Assembly: GCF_947623445.1 (NCBI RefSeq) | Contig: NC_135241.1 | Location: 684,501-748,500, forward strand | Length of the DNA: 64,000 bases | Reading direction: 5' to 3' | Source: Clavelina lepadiformis | Lineage: Eukaryota > Chordata > Ascidiacea > Aplousobranchia > Clavelinidae | Shown here: one piece after another, positions 34,677 to 46,202 of the stretch | Layout of the letters: each line of letters starts with the position of its first letter | Position numbering within the stretch: the first letter of the stretch is position 1 | Position numbers and translations under genes: made by a program | The notes under the pieces: generated by a model | Told to the model about the DNA's origin: nothing | The model's database searches: none | Seen by the model: the letters and a program-made list of their open reading frames with translations, nothing else

Positions 34677-36855
34677 TTATTAATTATAGTCACATAAGTT
34701 TTCATTTTACGTGCAGTAGCAGAGCATAAGGAAATATAGCTAAGATGACTGGGTTATGTTAAGATGTGATTGTACATTGGCAACGTATGCGATGCTGCTC
34801 CTATAATTCAATTAAATATGGTTTTAAGTTTCCAGATGTTGCAGATTTTTTTTCACATACACTGCATCTATAATGAAAGCAATGAAAGTTCCAATCAAAG
34901 CTTTTTTAACGCAGTATAGACTTGATTTCTACTCAATAAAAATTCTTATCTTTTTATTTGGACAGCAGGAGCTACACGTCACCGTACCTGGTCTTACATC
35001 AAGGTTCAAAAAACCTGTTTTGTCCAACAGAAGACTTCCGTCTCGGTGGAAAAAGAATGAATGAAAATATTTATAATCTTGAAGATCGATGACAATATTT
35101 CTGTGTTTGTTTGTCTTGATGTTGCGCCACAGCGTTGTTGTAATATTATGTCTTCACTGGATAGTTCACAAAACAACATCGTATCACACCTTGCATGGTG
35201 CGTCCTATACTTCGCTATGTTACCAACATGGGCAAAAATACACCTGAAAATTGTTCTATAAACGGTCGCTGCTGTGAAGAATTTGCTGCCGGTTCAGTCG
35301 AGCGAAAAACCACCAACGCACTCTTTTCAATCTTTAAGTTAAAAATATTTTTGCTCTGACGAGGAAACTGCTCACTTTCTACGCTTAAAAGCATTTCTTG
35401 CTTCTCTTGTTTGTTCATCGCTTGCCCGCAAAAACAGTACAACTTGGCCTGGTGTTAAACATTAGTCTTGCCTGGTTTCATTGCATTAGATCGCGGTGAA
35501 CGGAACCTATGCTGTGTGTAGTGAAACTTTTCTCTGATTTTTTAAAACAAATGTTTTTTTACGATCCAGTAACTCGATTTAAATCCCGTGATTACTTAAA
35601 ATAATTCCACTTGGCTCTTATTTACATTTTCATCTGTATTGCGTGAGATAATGACGTCACAAGGAAAAATAAACAAACGTAAAAACAAATTATTAACGTT
35701 TCTAAACATCAATACAAGAAGGTAACGCGACAACACAGCAACAAAACAAAACCTGACAAAATAACATGCGATGAAATAAACAGAGCAGAGCGATGAAGAC
35801 AAAGTGGCAAAGGTTTGGTTGAAGATGCGGACAACTTTTTCATATGCGTGAAAACTAAATTGAAACAATGAAACGACGGTTATTACACTTTACCACCAAC
35901 ACACATGTTTACTCTATTGAAGCCTAGTGCCTTTGATCTTTTTCAAGCTTCCATTTCGGCATTAAAGGGCGGTTTAAATTTAGTGAAAAATGGCGCAAAT
36001 TTCGCACGATGCACTCAAGTTTGCCATAAATTGCGTCAATGATTTCCATAAAACAAGATTTCAGATTTAAAGTTCGCGTTGCTATGGGTTGCTATGCGTT
36101 GCTATGTGCCAACACAAACTATGTTTAAATTAGATTTGCGTAACATCAACAATTCAATACACATTTCTTCACGCAAAGGAGTCACAACGCGGTCGCCATA
36201 CGACTACCAGTAGTAGTGTTATAGCTTGTTGACAGATGGCCACCCATTTTACGCTTTTGCGTCTGTACGCACTCGATCATGACAGAGGATACACTTTGTT
36301 AACTTTTGTTTGATTAACACAAAACCTCGTAACACTTCGCGAAAACAAAATTTTTCAACTCCAGCACTTGGTACCAAGCAAAATATTATCCATCTTTTGG
36401 GTGAAGTTGTACAACGGTGTCAAACTTCTAAAATAAGCGTTTGGCAAAACCCAAAATATCTCGCAAAGCAGAAGTATAGCAATATAAGAAATAGTACGAC
36501 GATATAATAGTACTTTGTGGATGAGCATCTAGTTCAAGCGCATCTGTTTACAACTGCTTGTATAAAGAAGATATTCACGACATTATGCAATTTCTGCGAT
36601 CACGTTTTGGTCACAAAATCTTAATTTTTTTTATTCCTACAGGATTTTGTTCTTCAGCTTAGTTGTCATACACTCGGCAGTTATATGATTTCCATTGTGT
36701 CACCGTATTATGCTGACGTTGTCATTCATTTTGCATTTAATTTCTAAATTCACCTCTTGGAGCGCTTTTAAAGCAATTCGGCGTAACAGCGCGGTTCAAG
36801 TGATCCGTTCTCCTGCGGAGCAGTTGTTTTGTGGATGAAGGTTTTTATCTTGGAT
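34677..36855. other. Spacer between convergent genes
   Basis: No supported gene. A triple 10-bp tandem repeat (GTTGCTATGG, with last-base variants) lies at 36078-36107. TTTATT at 36630-36635 could serve as the minus-strand poly(A) signal of the next gene. A TGACGTCA is at about 35651. Confidence 0.5.
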
Positions 36856-37941
36856 TCAACAATCATCAAGAGTTTCCACGTTGGTCGAGATTGAAGATAT
36901 CGGACTCCTTGAGGAGCTAATTCCTGCTTTGGATCTTGTGTTGCGTCTTGAGGTAGTCGGAGTATCGTTGGATGCGAAGAGACACGGGAAGAGTCTTTTC
37001 ACCCAGTCCGGATAGGTGAGGAGGAGACAGATGATCTTGATGACAAGATTTATGTCCAGGATGACGCTGACTATCACAACATCTTGTGCGGCCAGTGTTC
37101 CGGCGATCATTATCATGTCTGTGATGAAACACGCTCCCGATGCAACGAAGACTCGCTTGAGAAGAGGATAAATGTTCCTCTTCGGCCGACCCCTCGCGCT
37201 TATCACGTGTTGGATGGTGTTGCTACGGGTTACCAGCGGTTTTCCAAACAAGGCGAGAAAGATGATCTGGAACGAAAGAGTGAAAGCAGCCAAAACTATC
37301 CACGGGATCGCGTAAGGGAACACCACAGCGGACCTCGCCTCGCAGAAGCTGTTGGTAACGTTGACAACGCTGACGTCATCGTATTGCTCATTTACCATAA
37401 AGAGCGTGAGAGTGGCGACCTGGCCGATGACGAGGACAACCAGGACCATCCAACTCGCTGCTTTAGTGCACTTCGTTGTTCTGTGGTAGATGATGGGATG
37501 GAGGTAGATGACTCTTTGCCTCACCCAGAGGAAGACGTACTCCGTCGTTAGCGGGATCGTGTACAGAATTACGTTGATCCGTATTATGATGTCACAACCG
37601 ATCAGGAAGCCGATATCAATCGTGGTGCTGAGTAGATTAAGTTGTTCCAGGAGACATTTAACCACAACGAGCCAAGCTGAAGCGACAATCAGTCGACGCA
37701 ATGCAACAGATCTGTTGCTGTTGACGGCAACATTTGCAACGATTCCATCAACTTGATGGGATGTTGACGGCAAGTTTCTCCGAGCTCTCAGCGATTCGAC
37801 GCTTTGGCTCCTGGGTTCCGCTGTTTTGTACCTGCATGCGTGGCAGGATAACGCGATGGCGATGTATAGCACGATGCAGGTGGCGATGCTGAGCGTGCTT
37901 TCAAGCAAAACAAATTTCGTTTCCATAGACAGAGTGTCCAT
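36856..37941 (-). CDS. Intronless multi-pass (seven-TM-like) membrane protein, unrecognised family
   Basis: A single exon of 361 residues with a true ATG. By eye it has seven hydrophobic segments: about 8-30 (VLLESTLSIATCIVLYIAI), 83-105 (LIVASAWLVVVKCLL), 119-140 (NVILYTIPLTTEYVFLW), 163-184 (WMVLVVLVIGQVATLTLFM), 213-236 (IPWIVLAAFTLSFQIIFLAL), 269-290 (FVASGACFITDMIMIAG) and 294-313 (VIVSVILDINLVIKIICLLL). There is no DRY; the TM3 end reads EYVFLWVRQRVIYLHP. There is no NPxxY; TM7 has DINLVIK...YPDWVKRLF. NVT lies in the loop before TM5 as a glycosylation sequon. The tail is Ser/Thr/Arg-rich. The neighbour at 39843-40493 is a clear paralogue. It may be a diverged GPCR family; ligand and coupling are unknown. 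Confidence 0.8.
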   Translation of the reverse strand: MDTLSMETKFVLLESTLSIATCIVLYIAIALSCHACRYKTAEPRSQSVESLRARRNLPSTSHQVDGIVANVAVNSNRSVALRRLIVASAWLVVVKCLLEQLNLLSTTIDIGFLIGCDIIIRINVILYTIPLTTEYVFLWVRQRVIYLHPIIYHRTTKCTKAASWMVLVVLVIGQVATLTLFMVNEQYDDVSVVNVTNSFCEARSAVVFPYAIPWIVLAAFTLSFQIIFLALFGKPLVTRSNTIQHVISARGRPKRNIYPLLKRVFVASGACFITDMIMIAGTLAAQDVVIVSVILDINLVIKIICLLLTYPDWVKRLFPCLFASNDTPTTSRRNTRSKAGISSSRSPISSISTNVETLDDC

Positions 37942-38436
37942 GATGTCGTGCTACTTTTTCATTCTCACAAAGAAAGCTGCCGTTTTAATTCTTTTGATTT
38001 ATTTCCTCTATTTTTCTTTTATAATCCTCAAGGACAACAATGCCATAAATTACTCTGAAATACATAGAAAATAAGACTTTGAATTTAAACACCACATAGA
38101 TATAATGGTGCTCAAATTTTATGAAATAAAAAGATAGGATTCTATCCGCAAACAATGAACAAGTTCAAGTTATAAGGTAAAATAACTGCAGCGCAAATTT
38201 TTCATAAGTTTTTCCACTTTTAACAATTTTGAGCATTAATTAACAAATTCCAGAAATTTTCGTTTCAACAAACGCAACTTGCTTTTAATACAACTGAGAC
38301 CACTTCATAACTAGAACAACTTTTTTGGCTCCATGGATTTCGACGTCACGTTACCATTATACAGCTACCAGCCTCAAGGTAGCAGCACTTTCAGCACTGC
38401 CTATGTGAATTCATCTACAAACACCTATAAATTTTG

Positions 38437-38497
38437 TGTGTACCTCACTTCCGTTTATGTGTACCTCACTTCCGTTTATGTGTACCTCACTTCCGTT
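38437..38497. promoter_or_regulatory. Three tandem 21-bp repeats, each with an ETS consensus site
   Basis: Units at 38437-38457, 38458-38478 and 38479-38497 are identical, each containing CACTTCCGT, the complement of the ETS consensus ACGGAAGTG. Helical-phase spacing of about two turns. It lies about 500 bp upstream of the ATG at 37941, so it could be a homotypic enhancer or simply a minisatellite. Confidence 0.55.
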
Positions 38498-39817
38498 AAT
38501 CTGCTCGGTTTCGATTAAACTTGTCAAAAACAACATTGGTTGACTTCAATCACCGCTGCCTGCTGTGACGGTAAACACGAAAACTTGGTCGGTTGGTTTC
38601 TGGTTGTAACATTGAGGCTCGGGAAAAACTTGATAATTTGATCTGGAACAAAAGACTTTCTCTGCAAATTCCGCCTCCGCACTCGAGCGCTTATTCTACC
38701 ACTTTCCGCATGATTAGCAGCCAAGAGATTGCATTTCTTGATACGATATCAATCGGGAAATACCCGCAGTTAGTTACGTAAACAAAAGTCTGATGACGCA
38801 AGAATCTCTAAATGTAATTAAAATAAGCTTCGAATAATATTTCAGTTTATTGCCATTTTAGATTATTACGAGACGTCGTTCTTTTCACGGCTAGACTGTT
38901 GCGGTTTGCTAGTTAGTGAAAGCATGTGTGCACTTTCGGTCTCGAAGATGAATGTGCCTCGCTAGAAGTGAAACAGAACAATTTTGAACTTTCCCTTCTT
39001 TACTATCTGCGGAACGTCAAAGCTTATAGAACGCATCACATGAGCAGAATATTTCGTAAAAGAAATCTATTTATTTATGTCACATTTTTATTTCCGATAT
39101 CAATAGAAATATGTTTTTATTATTTCTTTTAATTATTATTGCCCTACCCTGACTATTTTCTGATTATCCGAAACAGAAACGATGCATATTCCGCTTATAC
39201 AGTTGTAAAATAAACTTCAGTTCTTAAAACGGTAGCACAGGATTTTTGCACATTTTTCTCACTGGTGAGTTTGTTCTGTAATTGACGTATTTTCCAGCAG
39301 TTGTAAGATTGTGGTGCTAAATGCGTGTATGATAACATAGAATACATATGTAATATATATTAGCTTATGTTCTTCCGTCTTTATATAAGTATAGCAAGGA
39401 AATGACAAAGTACAACAACCTTTCCGTAATTTTCCTTTTTTGTAATAAGTTAAATTTCATTTCTTTTGCCACTGCTAATTTTTTTACTATAACCAGCATC
39501 GCCAGCCAGCGGAAGTTAAACTTTAGTTGCATACTTGCTTCACTCCGTTAGGTGGTGCTTGCTCTGTAAGAAAAAGTGTAAAGTTTTCTTGTGCGGTGCA
39601 AAATGTAAAAATGGCTTCACTCGCCGTCTCAAGATTCAGAAGCTCAACTCTCTCTGGTCGAATGCTCTAACTTTTAAAGATAAACTTTTGAGTGGTTGCG
39701 CGGCTAATCGCTGCAACTACCACAACACGCAATTCTAAGTAAAGCGTAGACAAGACATTTTCTTCTTAATAAGAATTTATTATTCAGTATCAACTCACAC
39801 ATAAGCAGTAAAATGCA

Positions 39818-39833
39818 CCCCCCCCCCCCCCCC
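39818..39833. repeat. Homopolymer run of 16 C
   Basis: Unbroken C16 on the plus strand, 10 bp past the stop of the minus-strand paralogue (G16 in its 3'UTR). Confidence 0.9.
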
Positions 39834-39842
39834 GATTACAAA

Positions 39843-40493
39843 TCATTTCTGTTCGATGATGACGCCACGAATCACTCCTTTTCTGACCTTTATGTCCCCC
39901 TTGGCTGCGACTCTTTCTTTAAGACTCATTTCGGTCTTCTGTGAAGAGGAATCACTGTCGCAGTAGATGAAGAGTCTTGGTCTCCAGTCCGAAAACGAAA
40001 CAATGATCGAGACGAGATTTATGACCAAGTTCACGTCATAAACGAAATTCGACCACAGGATGGCGGAGTTGAGCTGGACATTTGTAACAAACGTGACAAT
40101 TCCCGCCGCAGTGTCCGATATGACGCATATAACCGTTGCTATGGTTACCCTCCGGATCAGGCGCACGCTTCGGCGACTTAGACGCTGTTGAGTGCGCAGC
40201 GAAGCGCGACGATTACGATCGTGACGTATCAAAGGCGCGATGAAAAGAGCCATGAGCAGAACGTGAAAAAGGATCGAAAACGCAATGAGAACAATCCAAG
40301 GCAACCACAAAAACGTCCTGCTTTGCACGTGACAGTCTCTTCCGTTTGTAGTCACGTAGGTTCGTGTCGTCATAAAAAGAGTTATTGTGGCCATTTCAAC
40401 CGATATCATTATGACGATAATTGACCAGCTTAGCAACCTGGTGCACGCGTGGGCGTTAAATAATCCCTGGTGGTTTATTTCCAAAAATTTCAA
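39843..40493 (-). CDS. Paralogue of the 36856-37941 membrane protein, N-terminal half not found
   Basis: This frame of about 200 residues aligns with the C-terminal 60% of the neighbour, covering TM4 to TM7. Shared features: SW...VEMATITLFM versus SW...GQVATLTLFM; PWIVLIAFSILFHVLLMALF versus PWIVLAAFTLSFQIIFLALF; VICVISDTAAG versus ACFITDMIM; VNLVINLVSIIVSFSDWRPRLF versus INLVIKIICLLLTYPDWVKRLF. The frame is open throughout and followed by AATAAA 62 bp after the stop, which argues for a living gene. No exon for TM1-3 is visible up to the next gene at 41173, and the first coding residues follow a weak CACCAG acceptor near 40455. Either a distant 5' exon was missed or the copy is 5'-truncated. 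Confidence 0.6.
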   Translation of the reverse strand: MKFLEINHQGLFNAHACTRLLSWSIIVIMISVEMATITLFMTTRTYVTTNGRDCHVQSRTFLWLPWIVLIAFSILFHVLLMALFIAPLIRHDRNRRASLRTQQRLSRRSVRLIRRVTIATVICVISDTAAGIVTFVTNVQLNSAILWSNFVYDVNLVINLVSIIVSFSDWRPRLFIYCDSDSSSQKTEMSLKERVAAKGDIKVRKGVIRGVIIEQK

Positions 40494-41172
40494 ATATTTG
40501 GGATTTTATGAGTTTTAATTTATCTTGTTAGCAACTGCTCTTTCATTCATCCGCAAGCATCTTAACCCAAGCGCCCTGTGCATGAGCAAGTGGCAGCTTC
40601 TGAAATGAGAAGTTTTTTTATTTTGAGGTCACGCTTGACCTAAGCACCGACATACTTGCGATTGCGCGTGCTCTCTGCTCAAGGGGTGTTCACTACTGTA
40701 ATTTCATCGGTTTAATTCGAACAATATTTCATATATTCGTTACTTGAATAAACTGCAATTTTATTGGAACCTCTTCGTTGTTCGTCGCCACAAACTTTAA
40801 TTCTAGAAATGGCAATTTTTTCTGTGGTGTTTCTCTCATTTCCCTCTAAACGAAATAATTTGAAAGCTCGAAACATGATGAGGAAACTGAAGTTTCTGTT
40901 GTGATGTCATATACAGACATACAAGCTTAGCTATTACACTTGGCCGCTGTTGCGTGATTGAAAACGTGCTATCTTTGTTTTCAAAGAAAATCAATACAAT
41001 TCTTTTGTTGTAGTTAACAACATTTGACTAACTGTAAAAGCCATTTTTAATTATTTACGGACTCGCGAACTTAGTTGAAAAATGAAATGACAAATAACAT
41101 TAACTTTTACTCAAACACCAGCAAGGTACAAATATGATTAAATTATGACGATCAATGTCGTAACAATGACGT
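40494..41172. other. Short spacer
   Basis: Searched on the minus strand for the missing TM1-3 exon of the paralogue; no hydrophobic open frame with matching splice signals was seen. Confidence 0.5.
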
Positions 41173-44100
41173 TTACACGGGGCTTTTTCTTTCAACTTTG
41201 CTCCAAATCTCATCTTCACTCTGATCGGTTTCCATCGTGTAGTTGGAGTACGTCATTTCAATCGGTTTCACGACCGAAGTGTAGTCGCCAACCGCGTTGT
41301 TGTCGCGCGATGCGGCCGACGTCGGGGGCGGCGGGGGTGCCGGTCGCTTTGGTTTCTCAGGTTCGTCTGATTGTCGCCCGATCACGTCCACTGTAGCCCC
41401 GTACACAGAAGGGGGCGGGGTGCGGTACGGACGGGTGGTGACGGTGGACCTGTTCTGCTAAAAGCACTCAAAGTTAATCAAGCACTTCAAGATAGGATTC
41501 AAGATATACTGGGGGCCACTGTGCTTCAATCTGTGGTTATCTGACACAAATCTATTTACGTATTTGCTTATGCTGTACAAACCTATTGCAGTATATTTCA
41601 AGAATACAAGGCCATTGTCATGTTGGTATAAATACATTAACTGATAAGAGCACCGGATGATAATTAAATAATCTAATATTTCTTACGTCTCAGCTTAAAA
41701 TGCGTTAATTCTTTGTAAGCTGAGGAAATGTGAAGATATCTTGTTTCCTCTGAACCCGTTTTACCTTTGCGCTGCCGTCTCTGTCGTATCGAACACTGAG
41801 CAGATTTCTCAGCTTCTGCTTTCCGGCGTCGTTCTTGTGGAGGTAACAACACCCGCCTACGATGGCGCCCGAGAGCACTGCGATAAATAGAAGGATGAAA
41901 AATGCTCCTACGTCATTGAGCCCTCCCATGAAGTTGCTAATGACGACGATAGTAGGAGGAGGTCGCGTGCTGGTGGTGGTGGACGAGGTGGCAACTGCGA
42001 ATAGAATAATTACAATTTCAGTTCCAGGTTTCATGCCGGCGTGTTCCCCAATACAAACAGAACCAACGAATCAAACACAATGGCCATAAACCCTCTTTTA
42101 GTACGGTTACGCTTCTACAGTTACTCACTATATGGGGAAGCAGTGGTTGTGTAGGTGTAGTTGACGCAGGGAACTGCGGTGATCTCGCTCTCACTGAGCG
42201 TTGAGACTAAACGCCCGGACAGCTCGACAGGCCAATGGCAAGCCACATTGATCTGGTAGTAACTGGCAAGTGAGCTCGGTACTGTGGCGAGATAGTGGAA
42301 ATACTGGTTCATGGCGGGGCAGCAGAGCCAAGGGTTAGGATGTGACTTGGACGAATCCGCTCTTCTGTCCAATTCTATGTTGCCGTTATTCTCTACGATG
42401 GTCGTGAACCACAATGGCTGCGGGATTGTAAGATTGTTACCGAACAATGAGAGATGGGTCAAGGAGGTGAGACTCGAAAAGGACTCCCTCGCTATTTGCT
42501 TCACCTGCAAGAGAGTTCAAAGGTCAGAAGAAGACAGGTGTAAATTAGACATCGTCGTTTGCTCCAGTGCACAGGTTAATCCTTTCCAAAGTGCTAAATA
42601 CCTTGCCACTGACGTGAAACAAGCTTTCAAGCTATCGCTATTTGAAGACTTGAATATTTCGAGCAAGGTCACGGCCAATATTCAAACACAGCCCCATTTA
42701 AAGAAACAGTGGTAAGCTTCGAAGCTCAACTCGCTTTGAAACAAAAACCAGTCAATCTGAGCTACATAGAGTGATTTTTATGGATCTCAAACCAAGAGCA
42801 GGCAAGTTCCCACTGTAGCTTACACGTAATCCATTGCCTACTCACACTTAACCATAAACACCATCCACTCACTAAGTTCCGTGCGAGCAAGAGAGTGTGC
42901 AGGTTTCTCAAGACACTGAATTCACGTCCAATCGTTGTGAGTTTATTATCTTCGAGATCGATGTGCAGCAAATTTGGAAGGCTTTCAAATACCCGGGGAG
43001 GGATGTACATCAGCCCAATAGAGTTGGCGTACAGGTAATTCAGACTCTTCAAGCCCACGAATGTGTTGTCGGTGAAGGCTGCGTAAAAAGCGTACAAAGC
43101 TGGTAATATTGCTTTTAAACGCTGCCCTCAGCTTTATCTAATTCTGGAATACTTTTTTAAATTCACCCGGATGTTGATTTCATCTACTTGCAAGCGTACA
43201 TCCGGGACCGTAAGCTAGTCAAGTTTTAGCAGTATGACTGACTCATGAAATTATCAGTGAGTGCGACTCATGAAATTAATACGATTACCAACAAACATGG
43301 AACAAATATCAGCAGTCATAATTTTACGCACGTATATTGTAATACGAGTATCCGGTATGAATTGTAGGCCTACCTAGGTGCAATTAGGGATCGGCTAAGC
43401 AACTACTTTAATGTGCCTACATGTAATCGATTAGCTTAATCACAATGTGTGACGTTTTCTCTGGGTGAGTTTGAATTTTTATTATTAGCAGTCATACGTT
43501 ATGGGTTTATAAAAATGTTACTTTATACATTGCCGCGTAAAACTTACTGTGGCATATATCGACATACTACGAGAACATGCACTGTAGCCTATATTAAGCC
43601 GGGTACCTTGCAAACTATTTTCGCTAATGTCCAATACGGTTAAATTGTACAGGAGGTCAAAGCTGTTGTCTTCAATGAACGAGATACCATTGTTGTTGAT
43701 GTAGAGTTCCAGCAGGTCTATTCGTCCCAATCGGTTCACCTAAATATGACCATATATGAAGAAATTGAGCCAGTCGCAAAAGTAGCAAGCGCGCCATTTC
43801 TTTGCCCTGTGTGACGTAACAAACGTGTGAATAAGTCACAAGACAATGCGGTTTGTTAAATATCTTGAAGCGCGTTTCCGCGTTTCTAATTCAAGCCCCT
43901 TCTAACTTCCTTCAGTTTTCAGCGAGCACTTCACTTCACATGCACGAGCGCAGCAAATCGGACTTACCTGGATTCTTATCAAGGTGGGACCCAGGAAGTT
44001 TTGTTCCAGGTCCAGCACTGTCGTTCCGCTTGGAAGATCTTCAGGTATCTCTGAGATTGCTATGCACGTGATGTCACCGTTTATGAGGTCACTGCAATCG

Positions 44101-44195
44101 CAGTGAGGGTTGGGGTTCGGGCACGGAGTAGTCTGCCCCCGTATTTGGCACGCTATGGAGGCGAAAATCGCGGCAAACGCGAAAATATTCTTCAT
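41173..44195 (-). CDS. Single-pass LRR receptor-like protein with proline-rich tail
   Basis: Six exons join in frame to 484 residues: 43968-44195, 43607-43739, 42873-43078, 42129-42504, 41765-41994 and 41173-41454. The start at 44195 opens a signal peptide ending near QIRGQ (residue 21). An LRR N-terminal cap follows (CPNPNPHCDCSD, ITCIAISEIPEDLP). LRRs at about 55-225 include TVLDLEQNFLG, LLELYINNNGI, LTVLDISENSL, LNYLYANSIGL, LLHIDLEDNKLTTI, LHTLLLARNL and LTHLSLFGNNLT. The LRR C-terminal cap is NPWLCCPAM...VNVACHW-like (about 245-300). A Ser/Thr stalk precedes the TM helix (343-366, VGAFFILLFIAVLSGAIVGG). The cytoplasmic tail has RPYRTPPP, PKRPAPPPPP (SH3-ligand type) and several tyrosines (YTSV, MTYSNYTM). 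It is probably a cell-surface adhesion or signalling protein; no orthologue is assigned. Confidence 0.88.
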
Positions 44196-45148
44196 TCTTC
44201 TCCCCTCTGATAACCAGCCTAATTGGCAGTCTTTCACAAAAGGTCTCAAACCGCTGATATTTTATCACAATTGGGTTTTGCTGGTCGAGGTAATTCTTGC
44301 AGCCTGCTGGTAGAAAATTAATTCATTTTAGCTCGAATCAATGTACTTCGTTTCGCGTCGCAAATTTAATATTTAACATCAACATAATTACAATAGCAGC
44401 TATAGGCTATATATACGTAATCGGGGCGCATGTACCAATTATTGTATAATGACACCCTAGTTATACGTCTACACTGCAAACTCTGGGTTTAATTGCTTTT
44501 ATTGTTGCTTTAAATTGATTGCTCAGAACCCTCGTTTCGTGCATGCGTAGCAATTAAATTCTTTCCTGTTTATCAAAGCTGTGTCTATCACGTTACTTGC
44601 TCAAGAAAGACTCGCTCCTGACGGAAGGTTGAGACAGTTGTGCAAAGCATTATTCCGTCACAATCACCATTTATACGTGACATGAGTTATTGCTCGCTTG
44701 ATGACTCCAGCTACATCGTCATATTGGGAAATATTTTGCTTCTGTGTCGTCACATGCACTGACTCACGACTCAGAATAGTCACGTGACGTGTTCGTTAAT
44801 GCGGATTGTTGCGTCTTAAATTAAACATTGTGATGTAAACTTTCTACTGTCGCTGTTTATAATTCGGTTTTCCGCTAGAAACTCTATTTTTTAAGATGGA
44901 TGAATAATTTTACATCAGATTGCGTCATATTTTTCCAAATTTTTCTTGGAACTTGCTTTGTTTACAATAACGGGGTCGTAGTGATTTTCAAGCTGACAAC
45001 AACAACAAATTGTCACGAAACAATTCACTCAACGCTGCGTTGGAAAGTTTATTCTGCAACAAAAACTAGGTCTTTCAAAACAAAATTTTTTGAATAAACG
45101 CCTGATAGCATTCAGTTAAATAACAATCACTTCTGTGCATGAAGGAAT
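44196..45148. other. Upstream spacer of the LRR gene
   Basis: No coding sequence supported. It holds the LRR promoter presumably, with no distinctive motif that I can defend. Confidence 0.4.
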
Positions 45149-45156
45149 GTATTCTT

Positions 45157-45834
45157 GGGTTCCACGACATATGGCCGCGGGAAAATGACCGCGAACAAAC
45201 TCACCGGGGTCAACTGAACGTGACGTAAATTGACCGCGAACAAACTGACTGTGATGTAAATTGACCGCGAACAAACTAACCGGGAACAGACTTACCGGAA
45301 TGAAAATTGACCGGGAGGTAAATTGACCGTGGTAGTCCTAACGTACAGCTTCAATCTGACAATTTACTTAACTAAAGTGTCCATTGTTATTGCAATGAGT
45401 CCATTGTTACTACATGAGATAGGCTACAACGTTTCGATAGGCTACATTGTTTCATAATCTCATCAAACAACTCGTCTAGACCGGGAAAATGCATGTAACA
45501 ATAGGAAATCTATGAATAAAGGTGAAAAACCCGTAGGGTCACCCTACACCCAACAAGGGGCCAAAAAACTCTACGAGTGGCAACCTTGACTGCAATACAC
45601 ATACTAAATTGGATAGTGACTAGATAGCGACTAGATAGTGAATTAGAATTTTGACCTTTTGACGGCCAATTTGTCGCCGGTTAATTTGATCGCCGGCCAA
45701 TTTATCGACGGTTAATTTTATCGCCGGCCAGTTTACGTCACGGTTAATTTGATCGCCGGCCAATTTGTTGCCGGTCAGTTGTCCACAACCAGTTGTCGCC
45801 GGCGAGTTTGTTCACGGCCATATGTCGTGATCCC
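45157..45834. mobile_element. Non-autonomous inverted-repeat transposon (hAT-like), 678 bp
   Basis: Flanked by identical 8-bp duplications GTATTCTT at 45149-45156 and 45835-45842. The left end GGGTTCCACGACATATGGCC and right end (reverse complement) GGGATCACGACATATGGCC form 19-20-bp terminal inverted repeats. Inside each end is a field of short repeats, about 160-180 bp long: GACCGCGAACAAACT and TAAATTGACCG on the left, and complements of GCCGGCCAATTT and CGCCGGTTAATTT on the right. The arms can fold on each other loosely. The central 300 bp is unrelated AT-rich sequence and there is no transposase. The 8-bp duplication fits hAT best, but the ends differ from the element at 13024. Confidence 0.85.
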
Positions 45835-45842
45835 GTATTCTT

Positions 45843-46202
45843 GTACCTCACCACGTGCAATAAAACTCGTTTTTTTCAAGTGTATACGATTCATAACGAT
45901 ATAAATTTATCAAAATACTGGTGCAATGAAAAACCAATTCTGATACAAAATACTAAAAAGAAAAATTGCGATAAATGACAACTGTTATACAGATAAGCAT
46001 CGATAAGCAAAAAGGCGGTTATGTTGAGGCTGGTTATCACTCAACCTTTGTTGAACTTGAACGTAGACAGTAAAAATATTTCGTAAGTGTTATTGCAACT
46101 TTATTGACAGAACTTTACCTGTCTACATGTGTAATTTCAAAGTGCCTTTGTTTGCGCCAACCAACATGAGTGCTTTCATAGAGTCCAACAGCGACAAATA
46201 TT
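45843..46202. other. 3' flank of the membrane-protein gene
   Basis: Contains the likely minus-strand AATAAA at 46100-46105, 98 bp past the stop at 46203. Otherwise nothing. Confidence 0.5.

Larger units (their letters stand above)
37942..39842. other. Spacer between the two seven-TM-like paralogues
   Basis: No gene supported. It contains the three-copy ETS-site repeat at 38437-38497, a minus-strand AATAAA (39776-39781) for the downstream paralogue and a run of 16 C at 39818-39833. Confidence 0.55.

Noticed and set aside
37084-37756. Plus-strand frames of 155 and 82 codons
   Set aside because: They are antisense to the seven-TM-like gene, whose reading has hydrophobic periodicity and a conserved paralogue; these do not.
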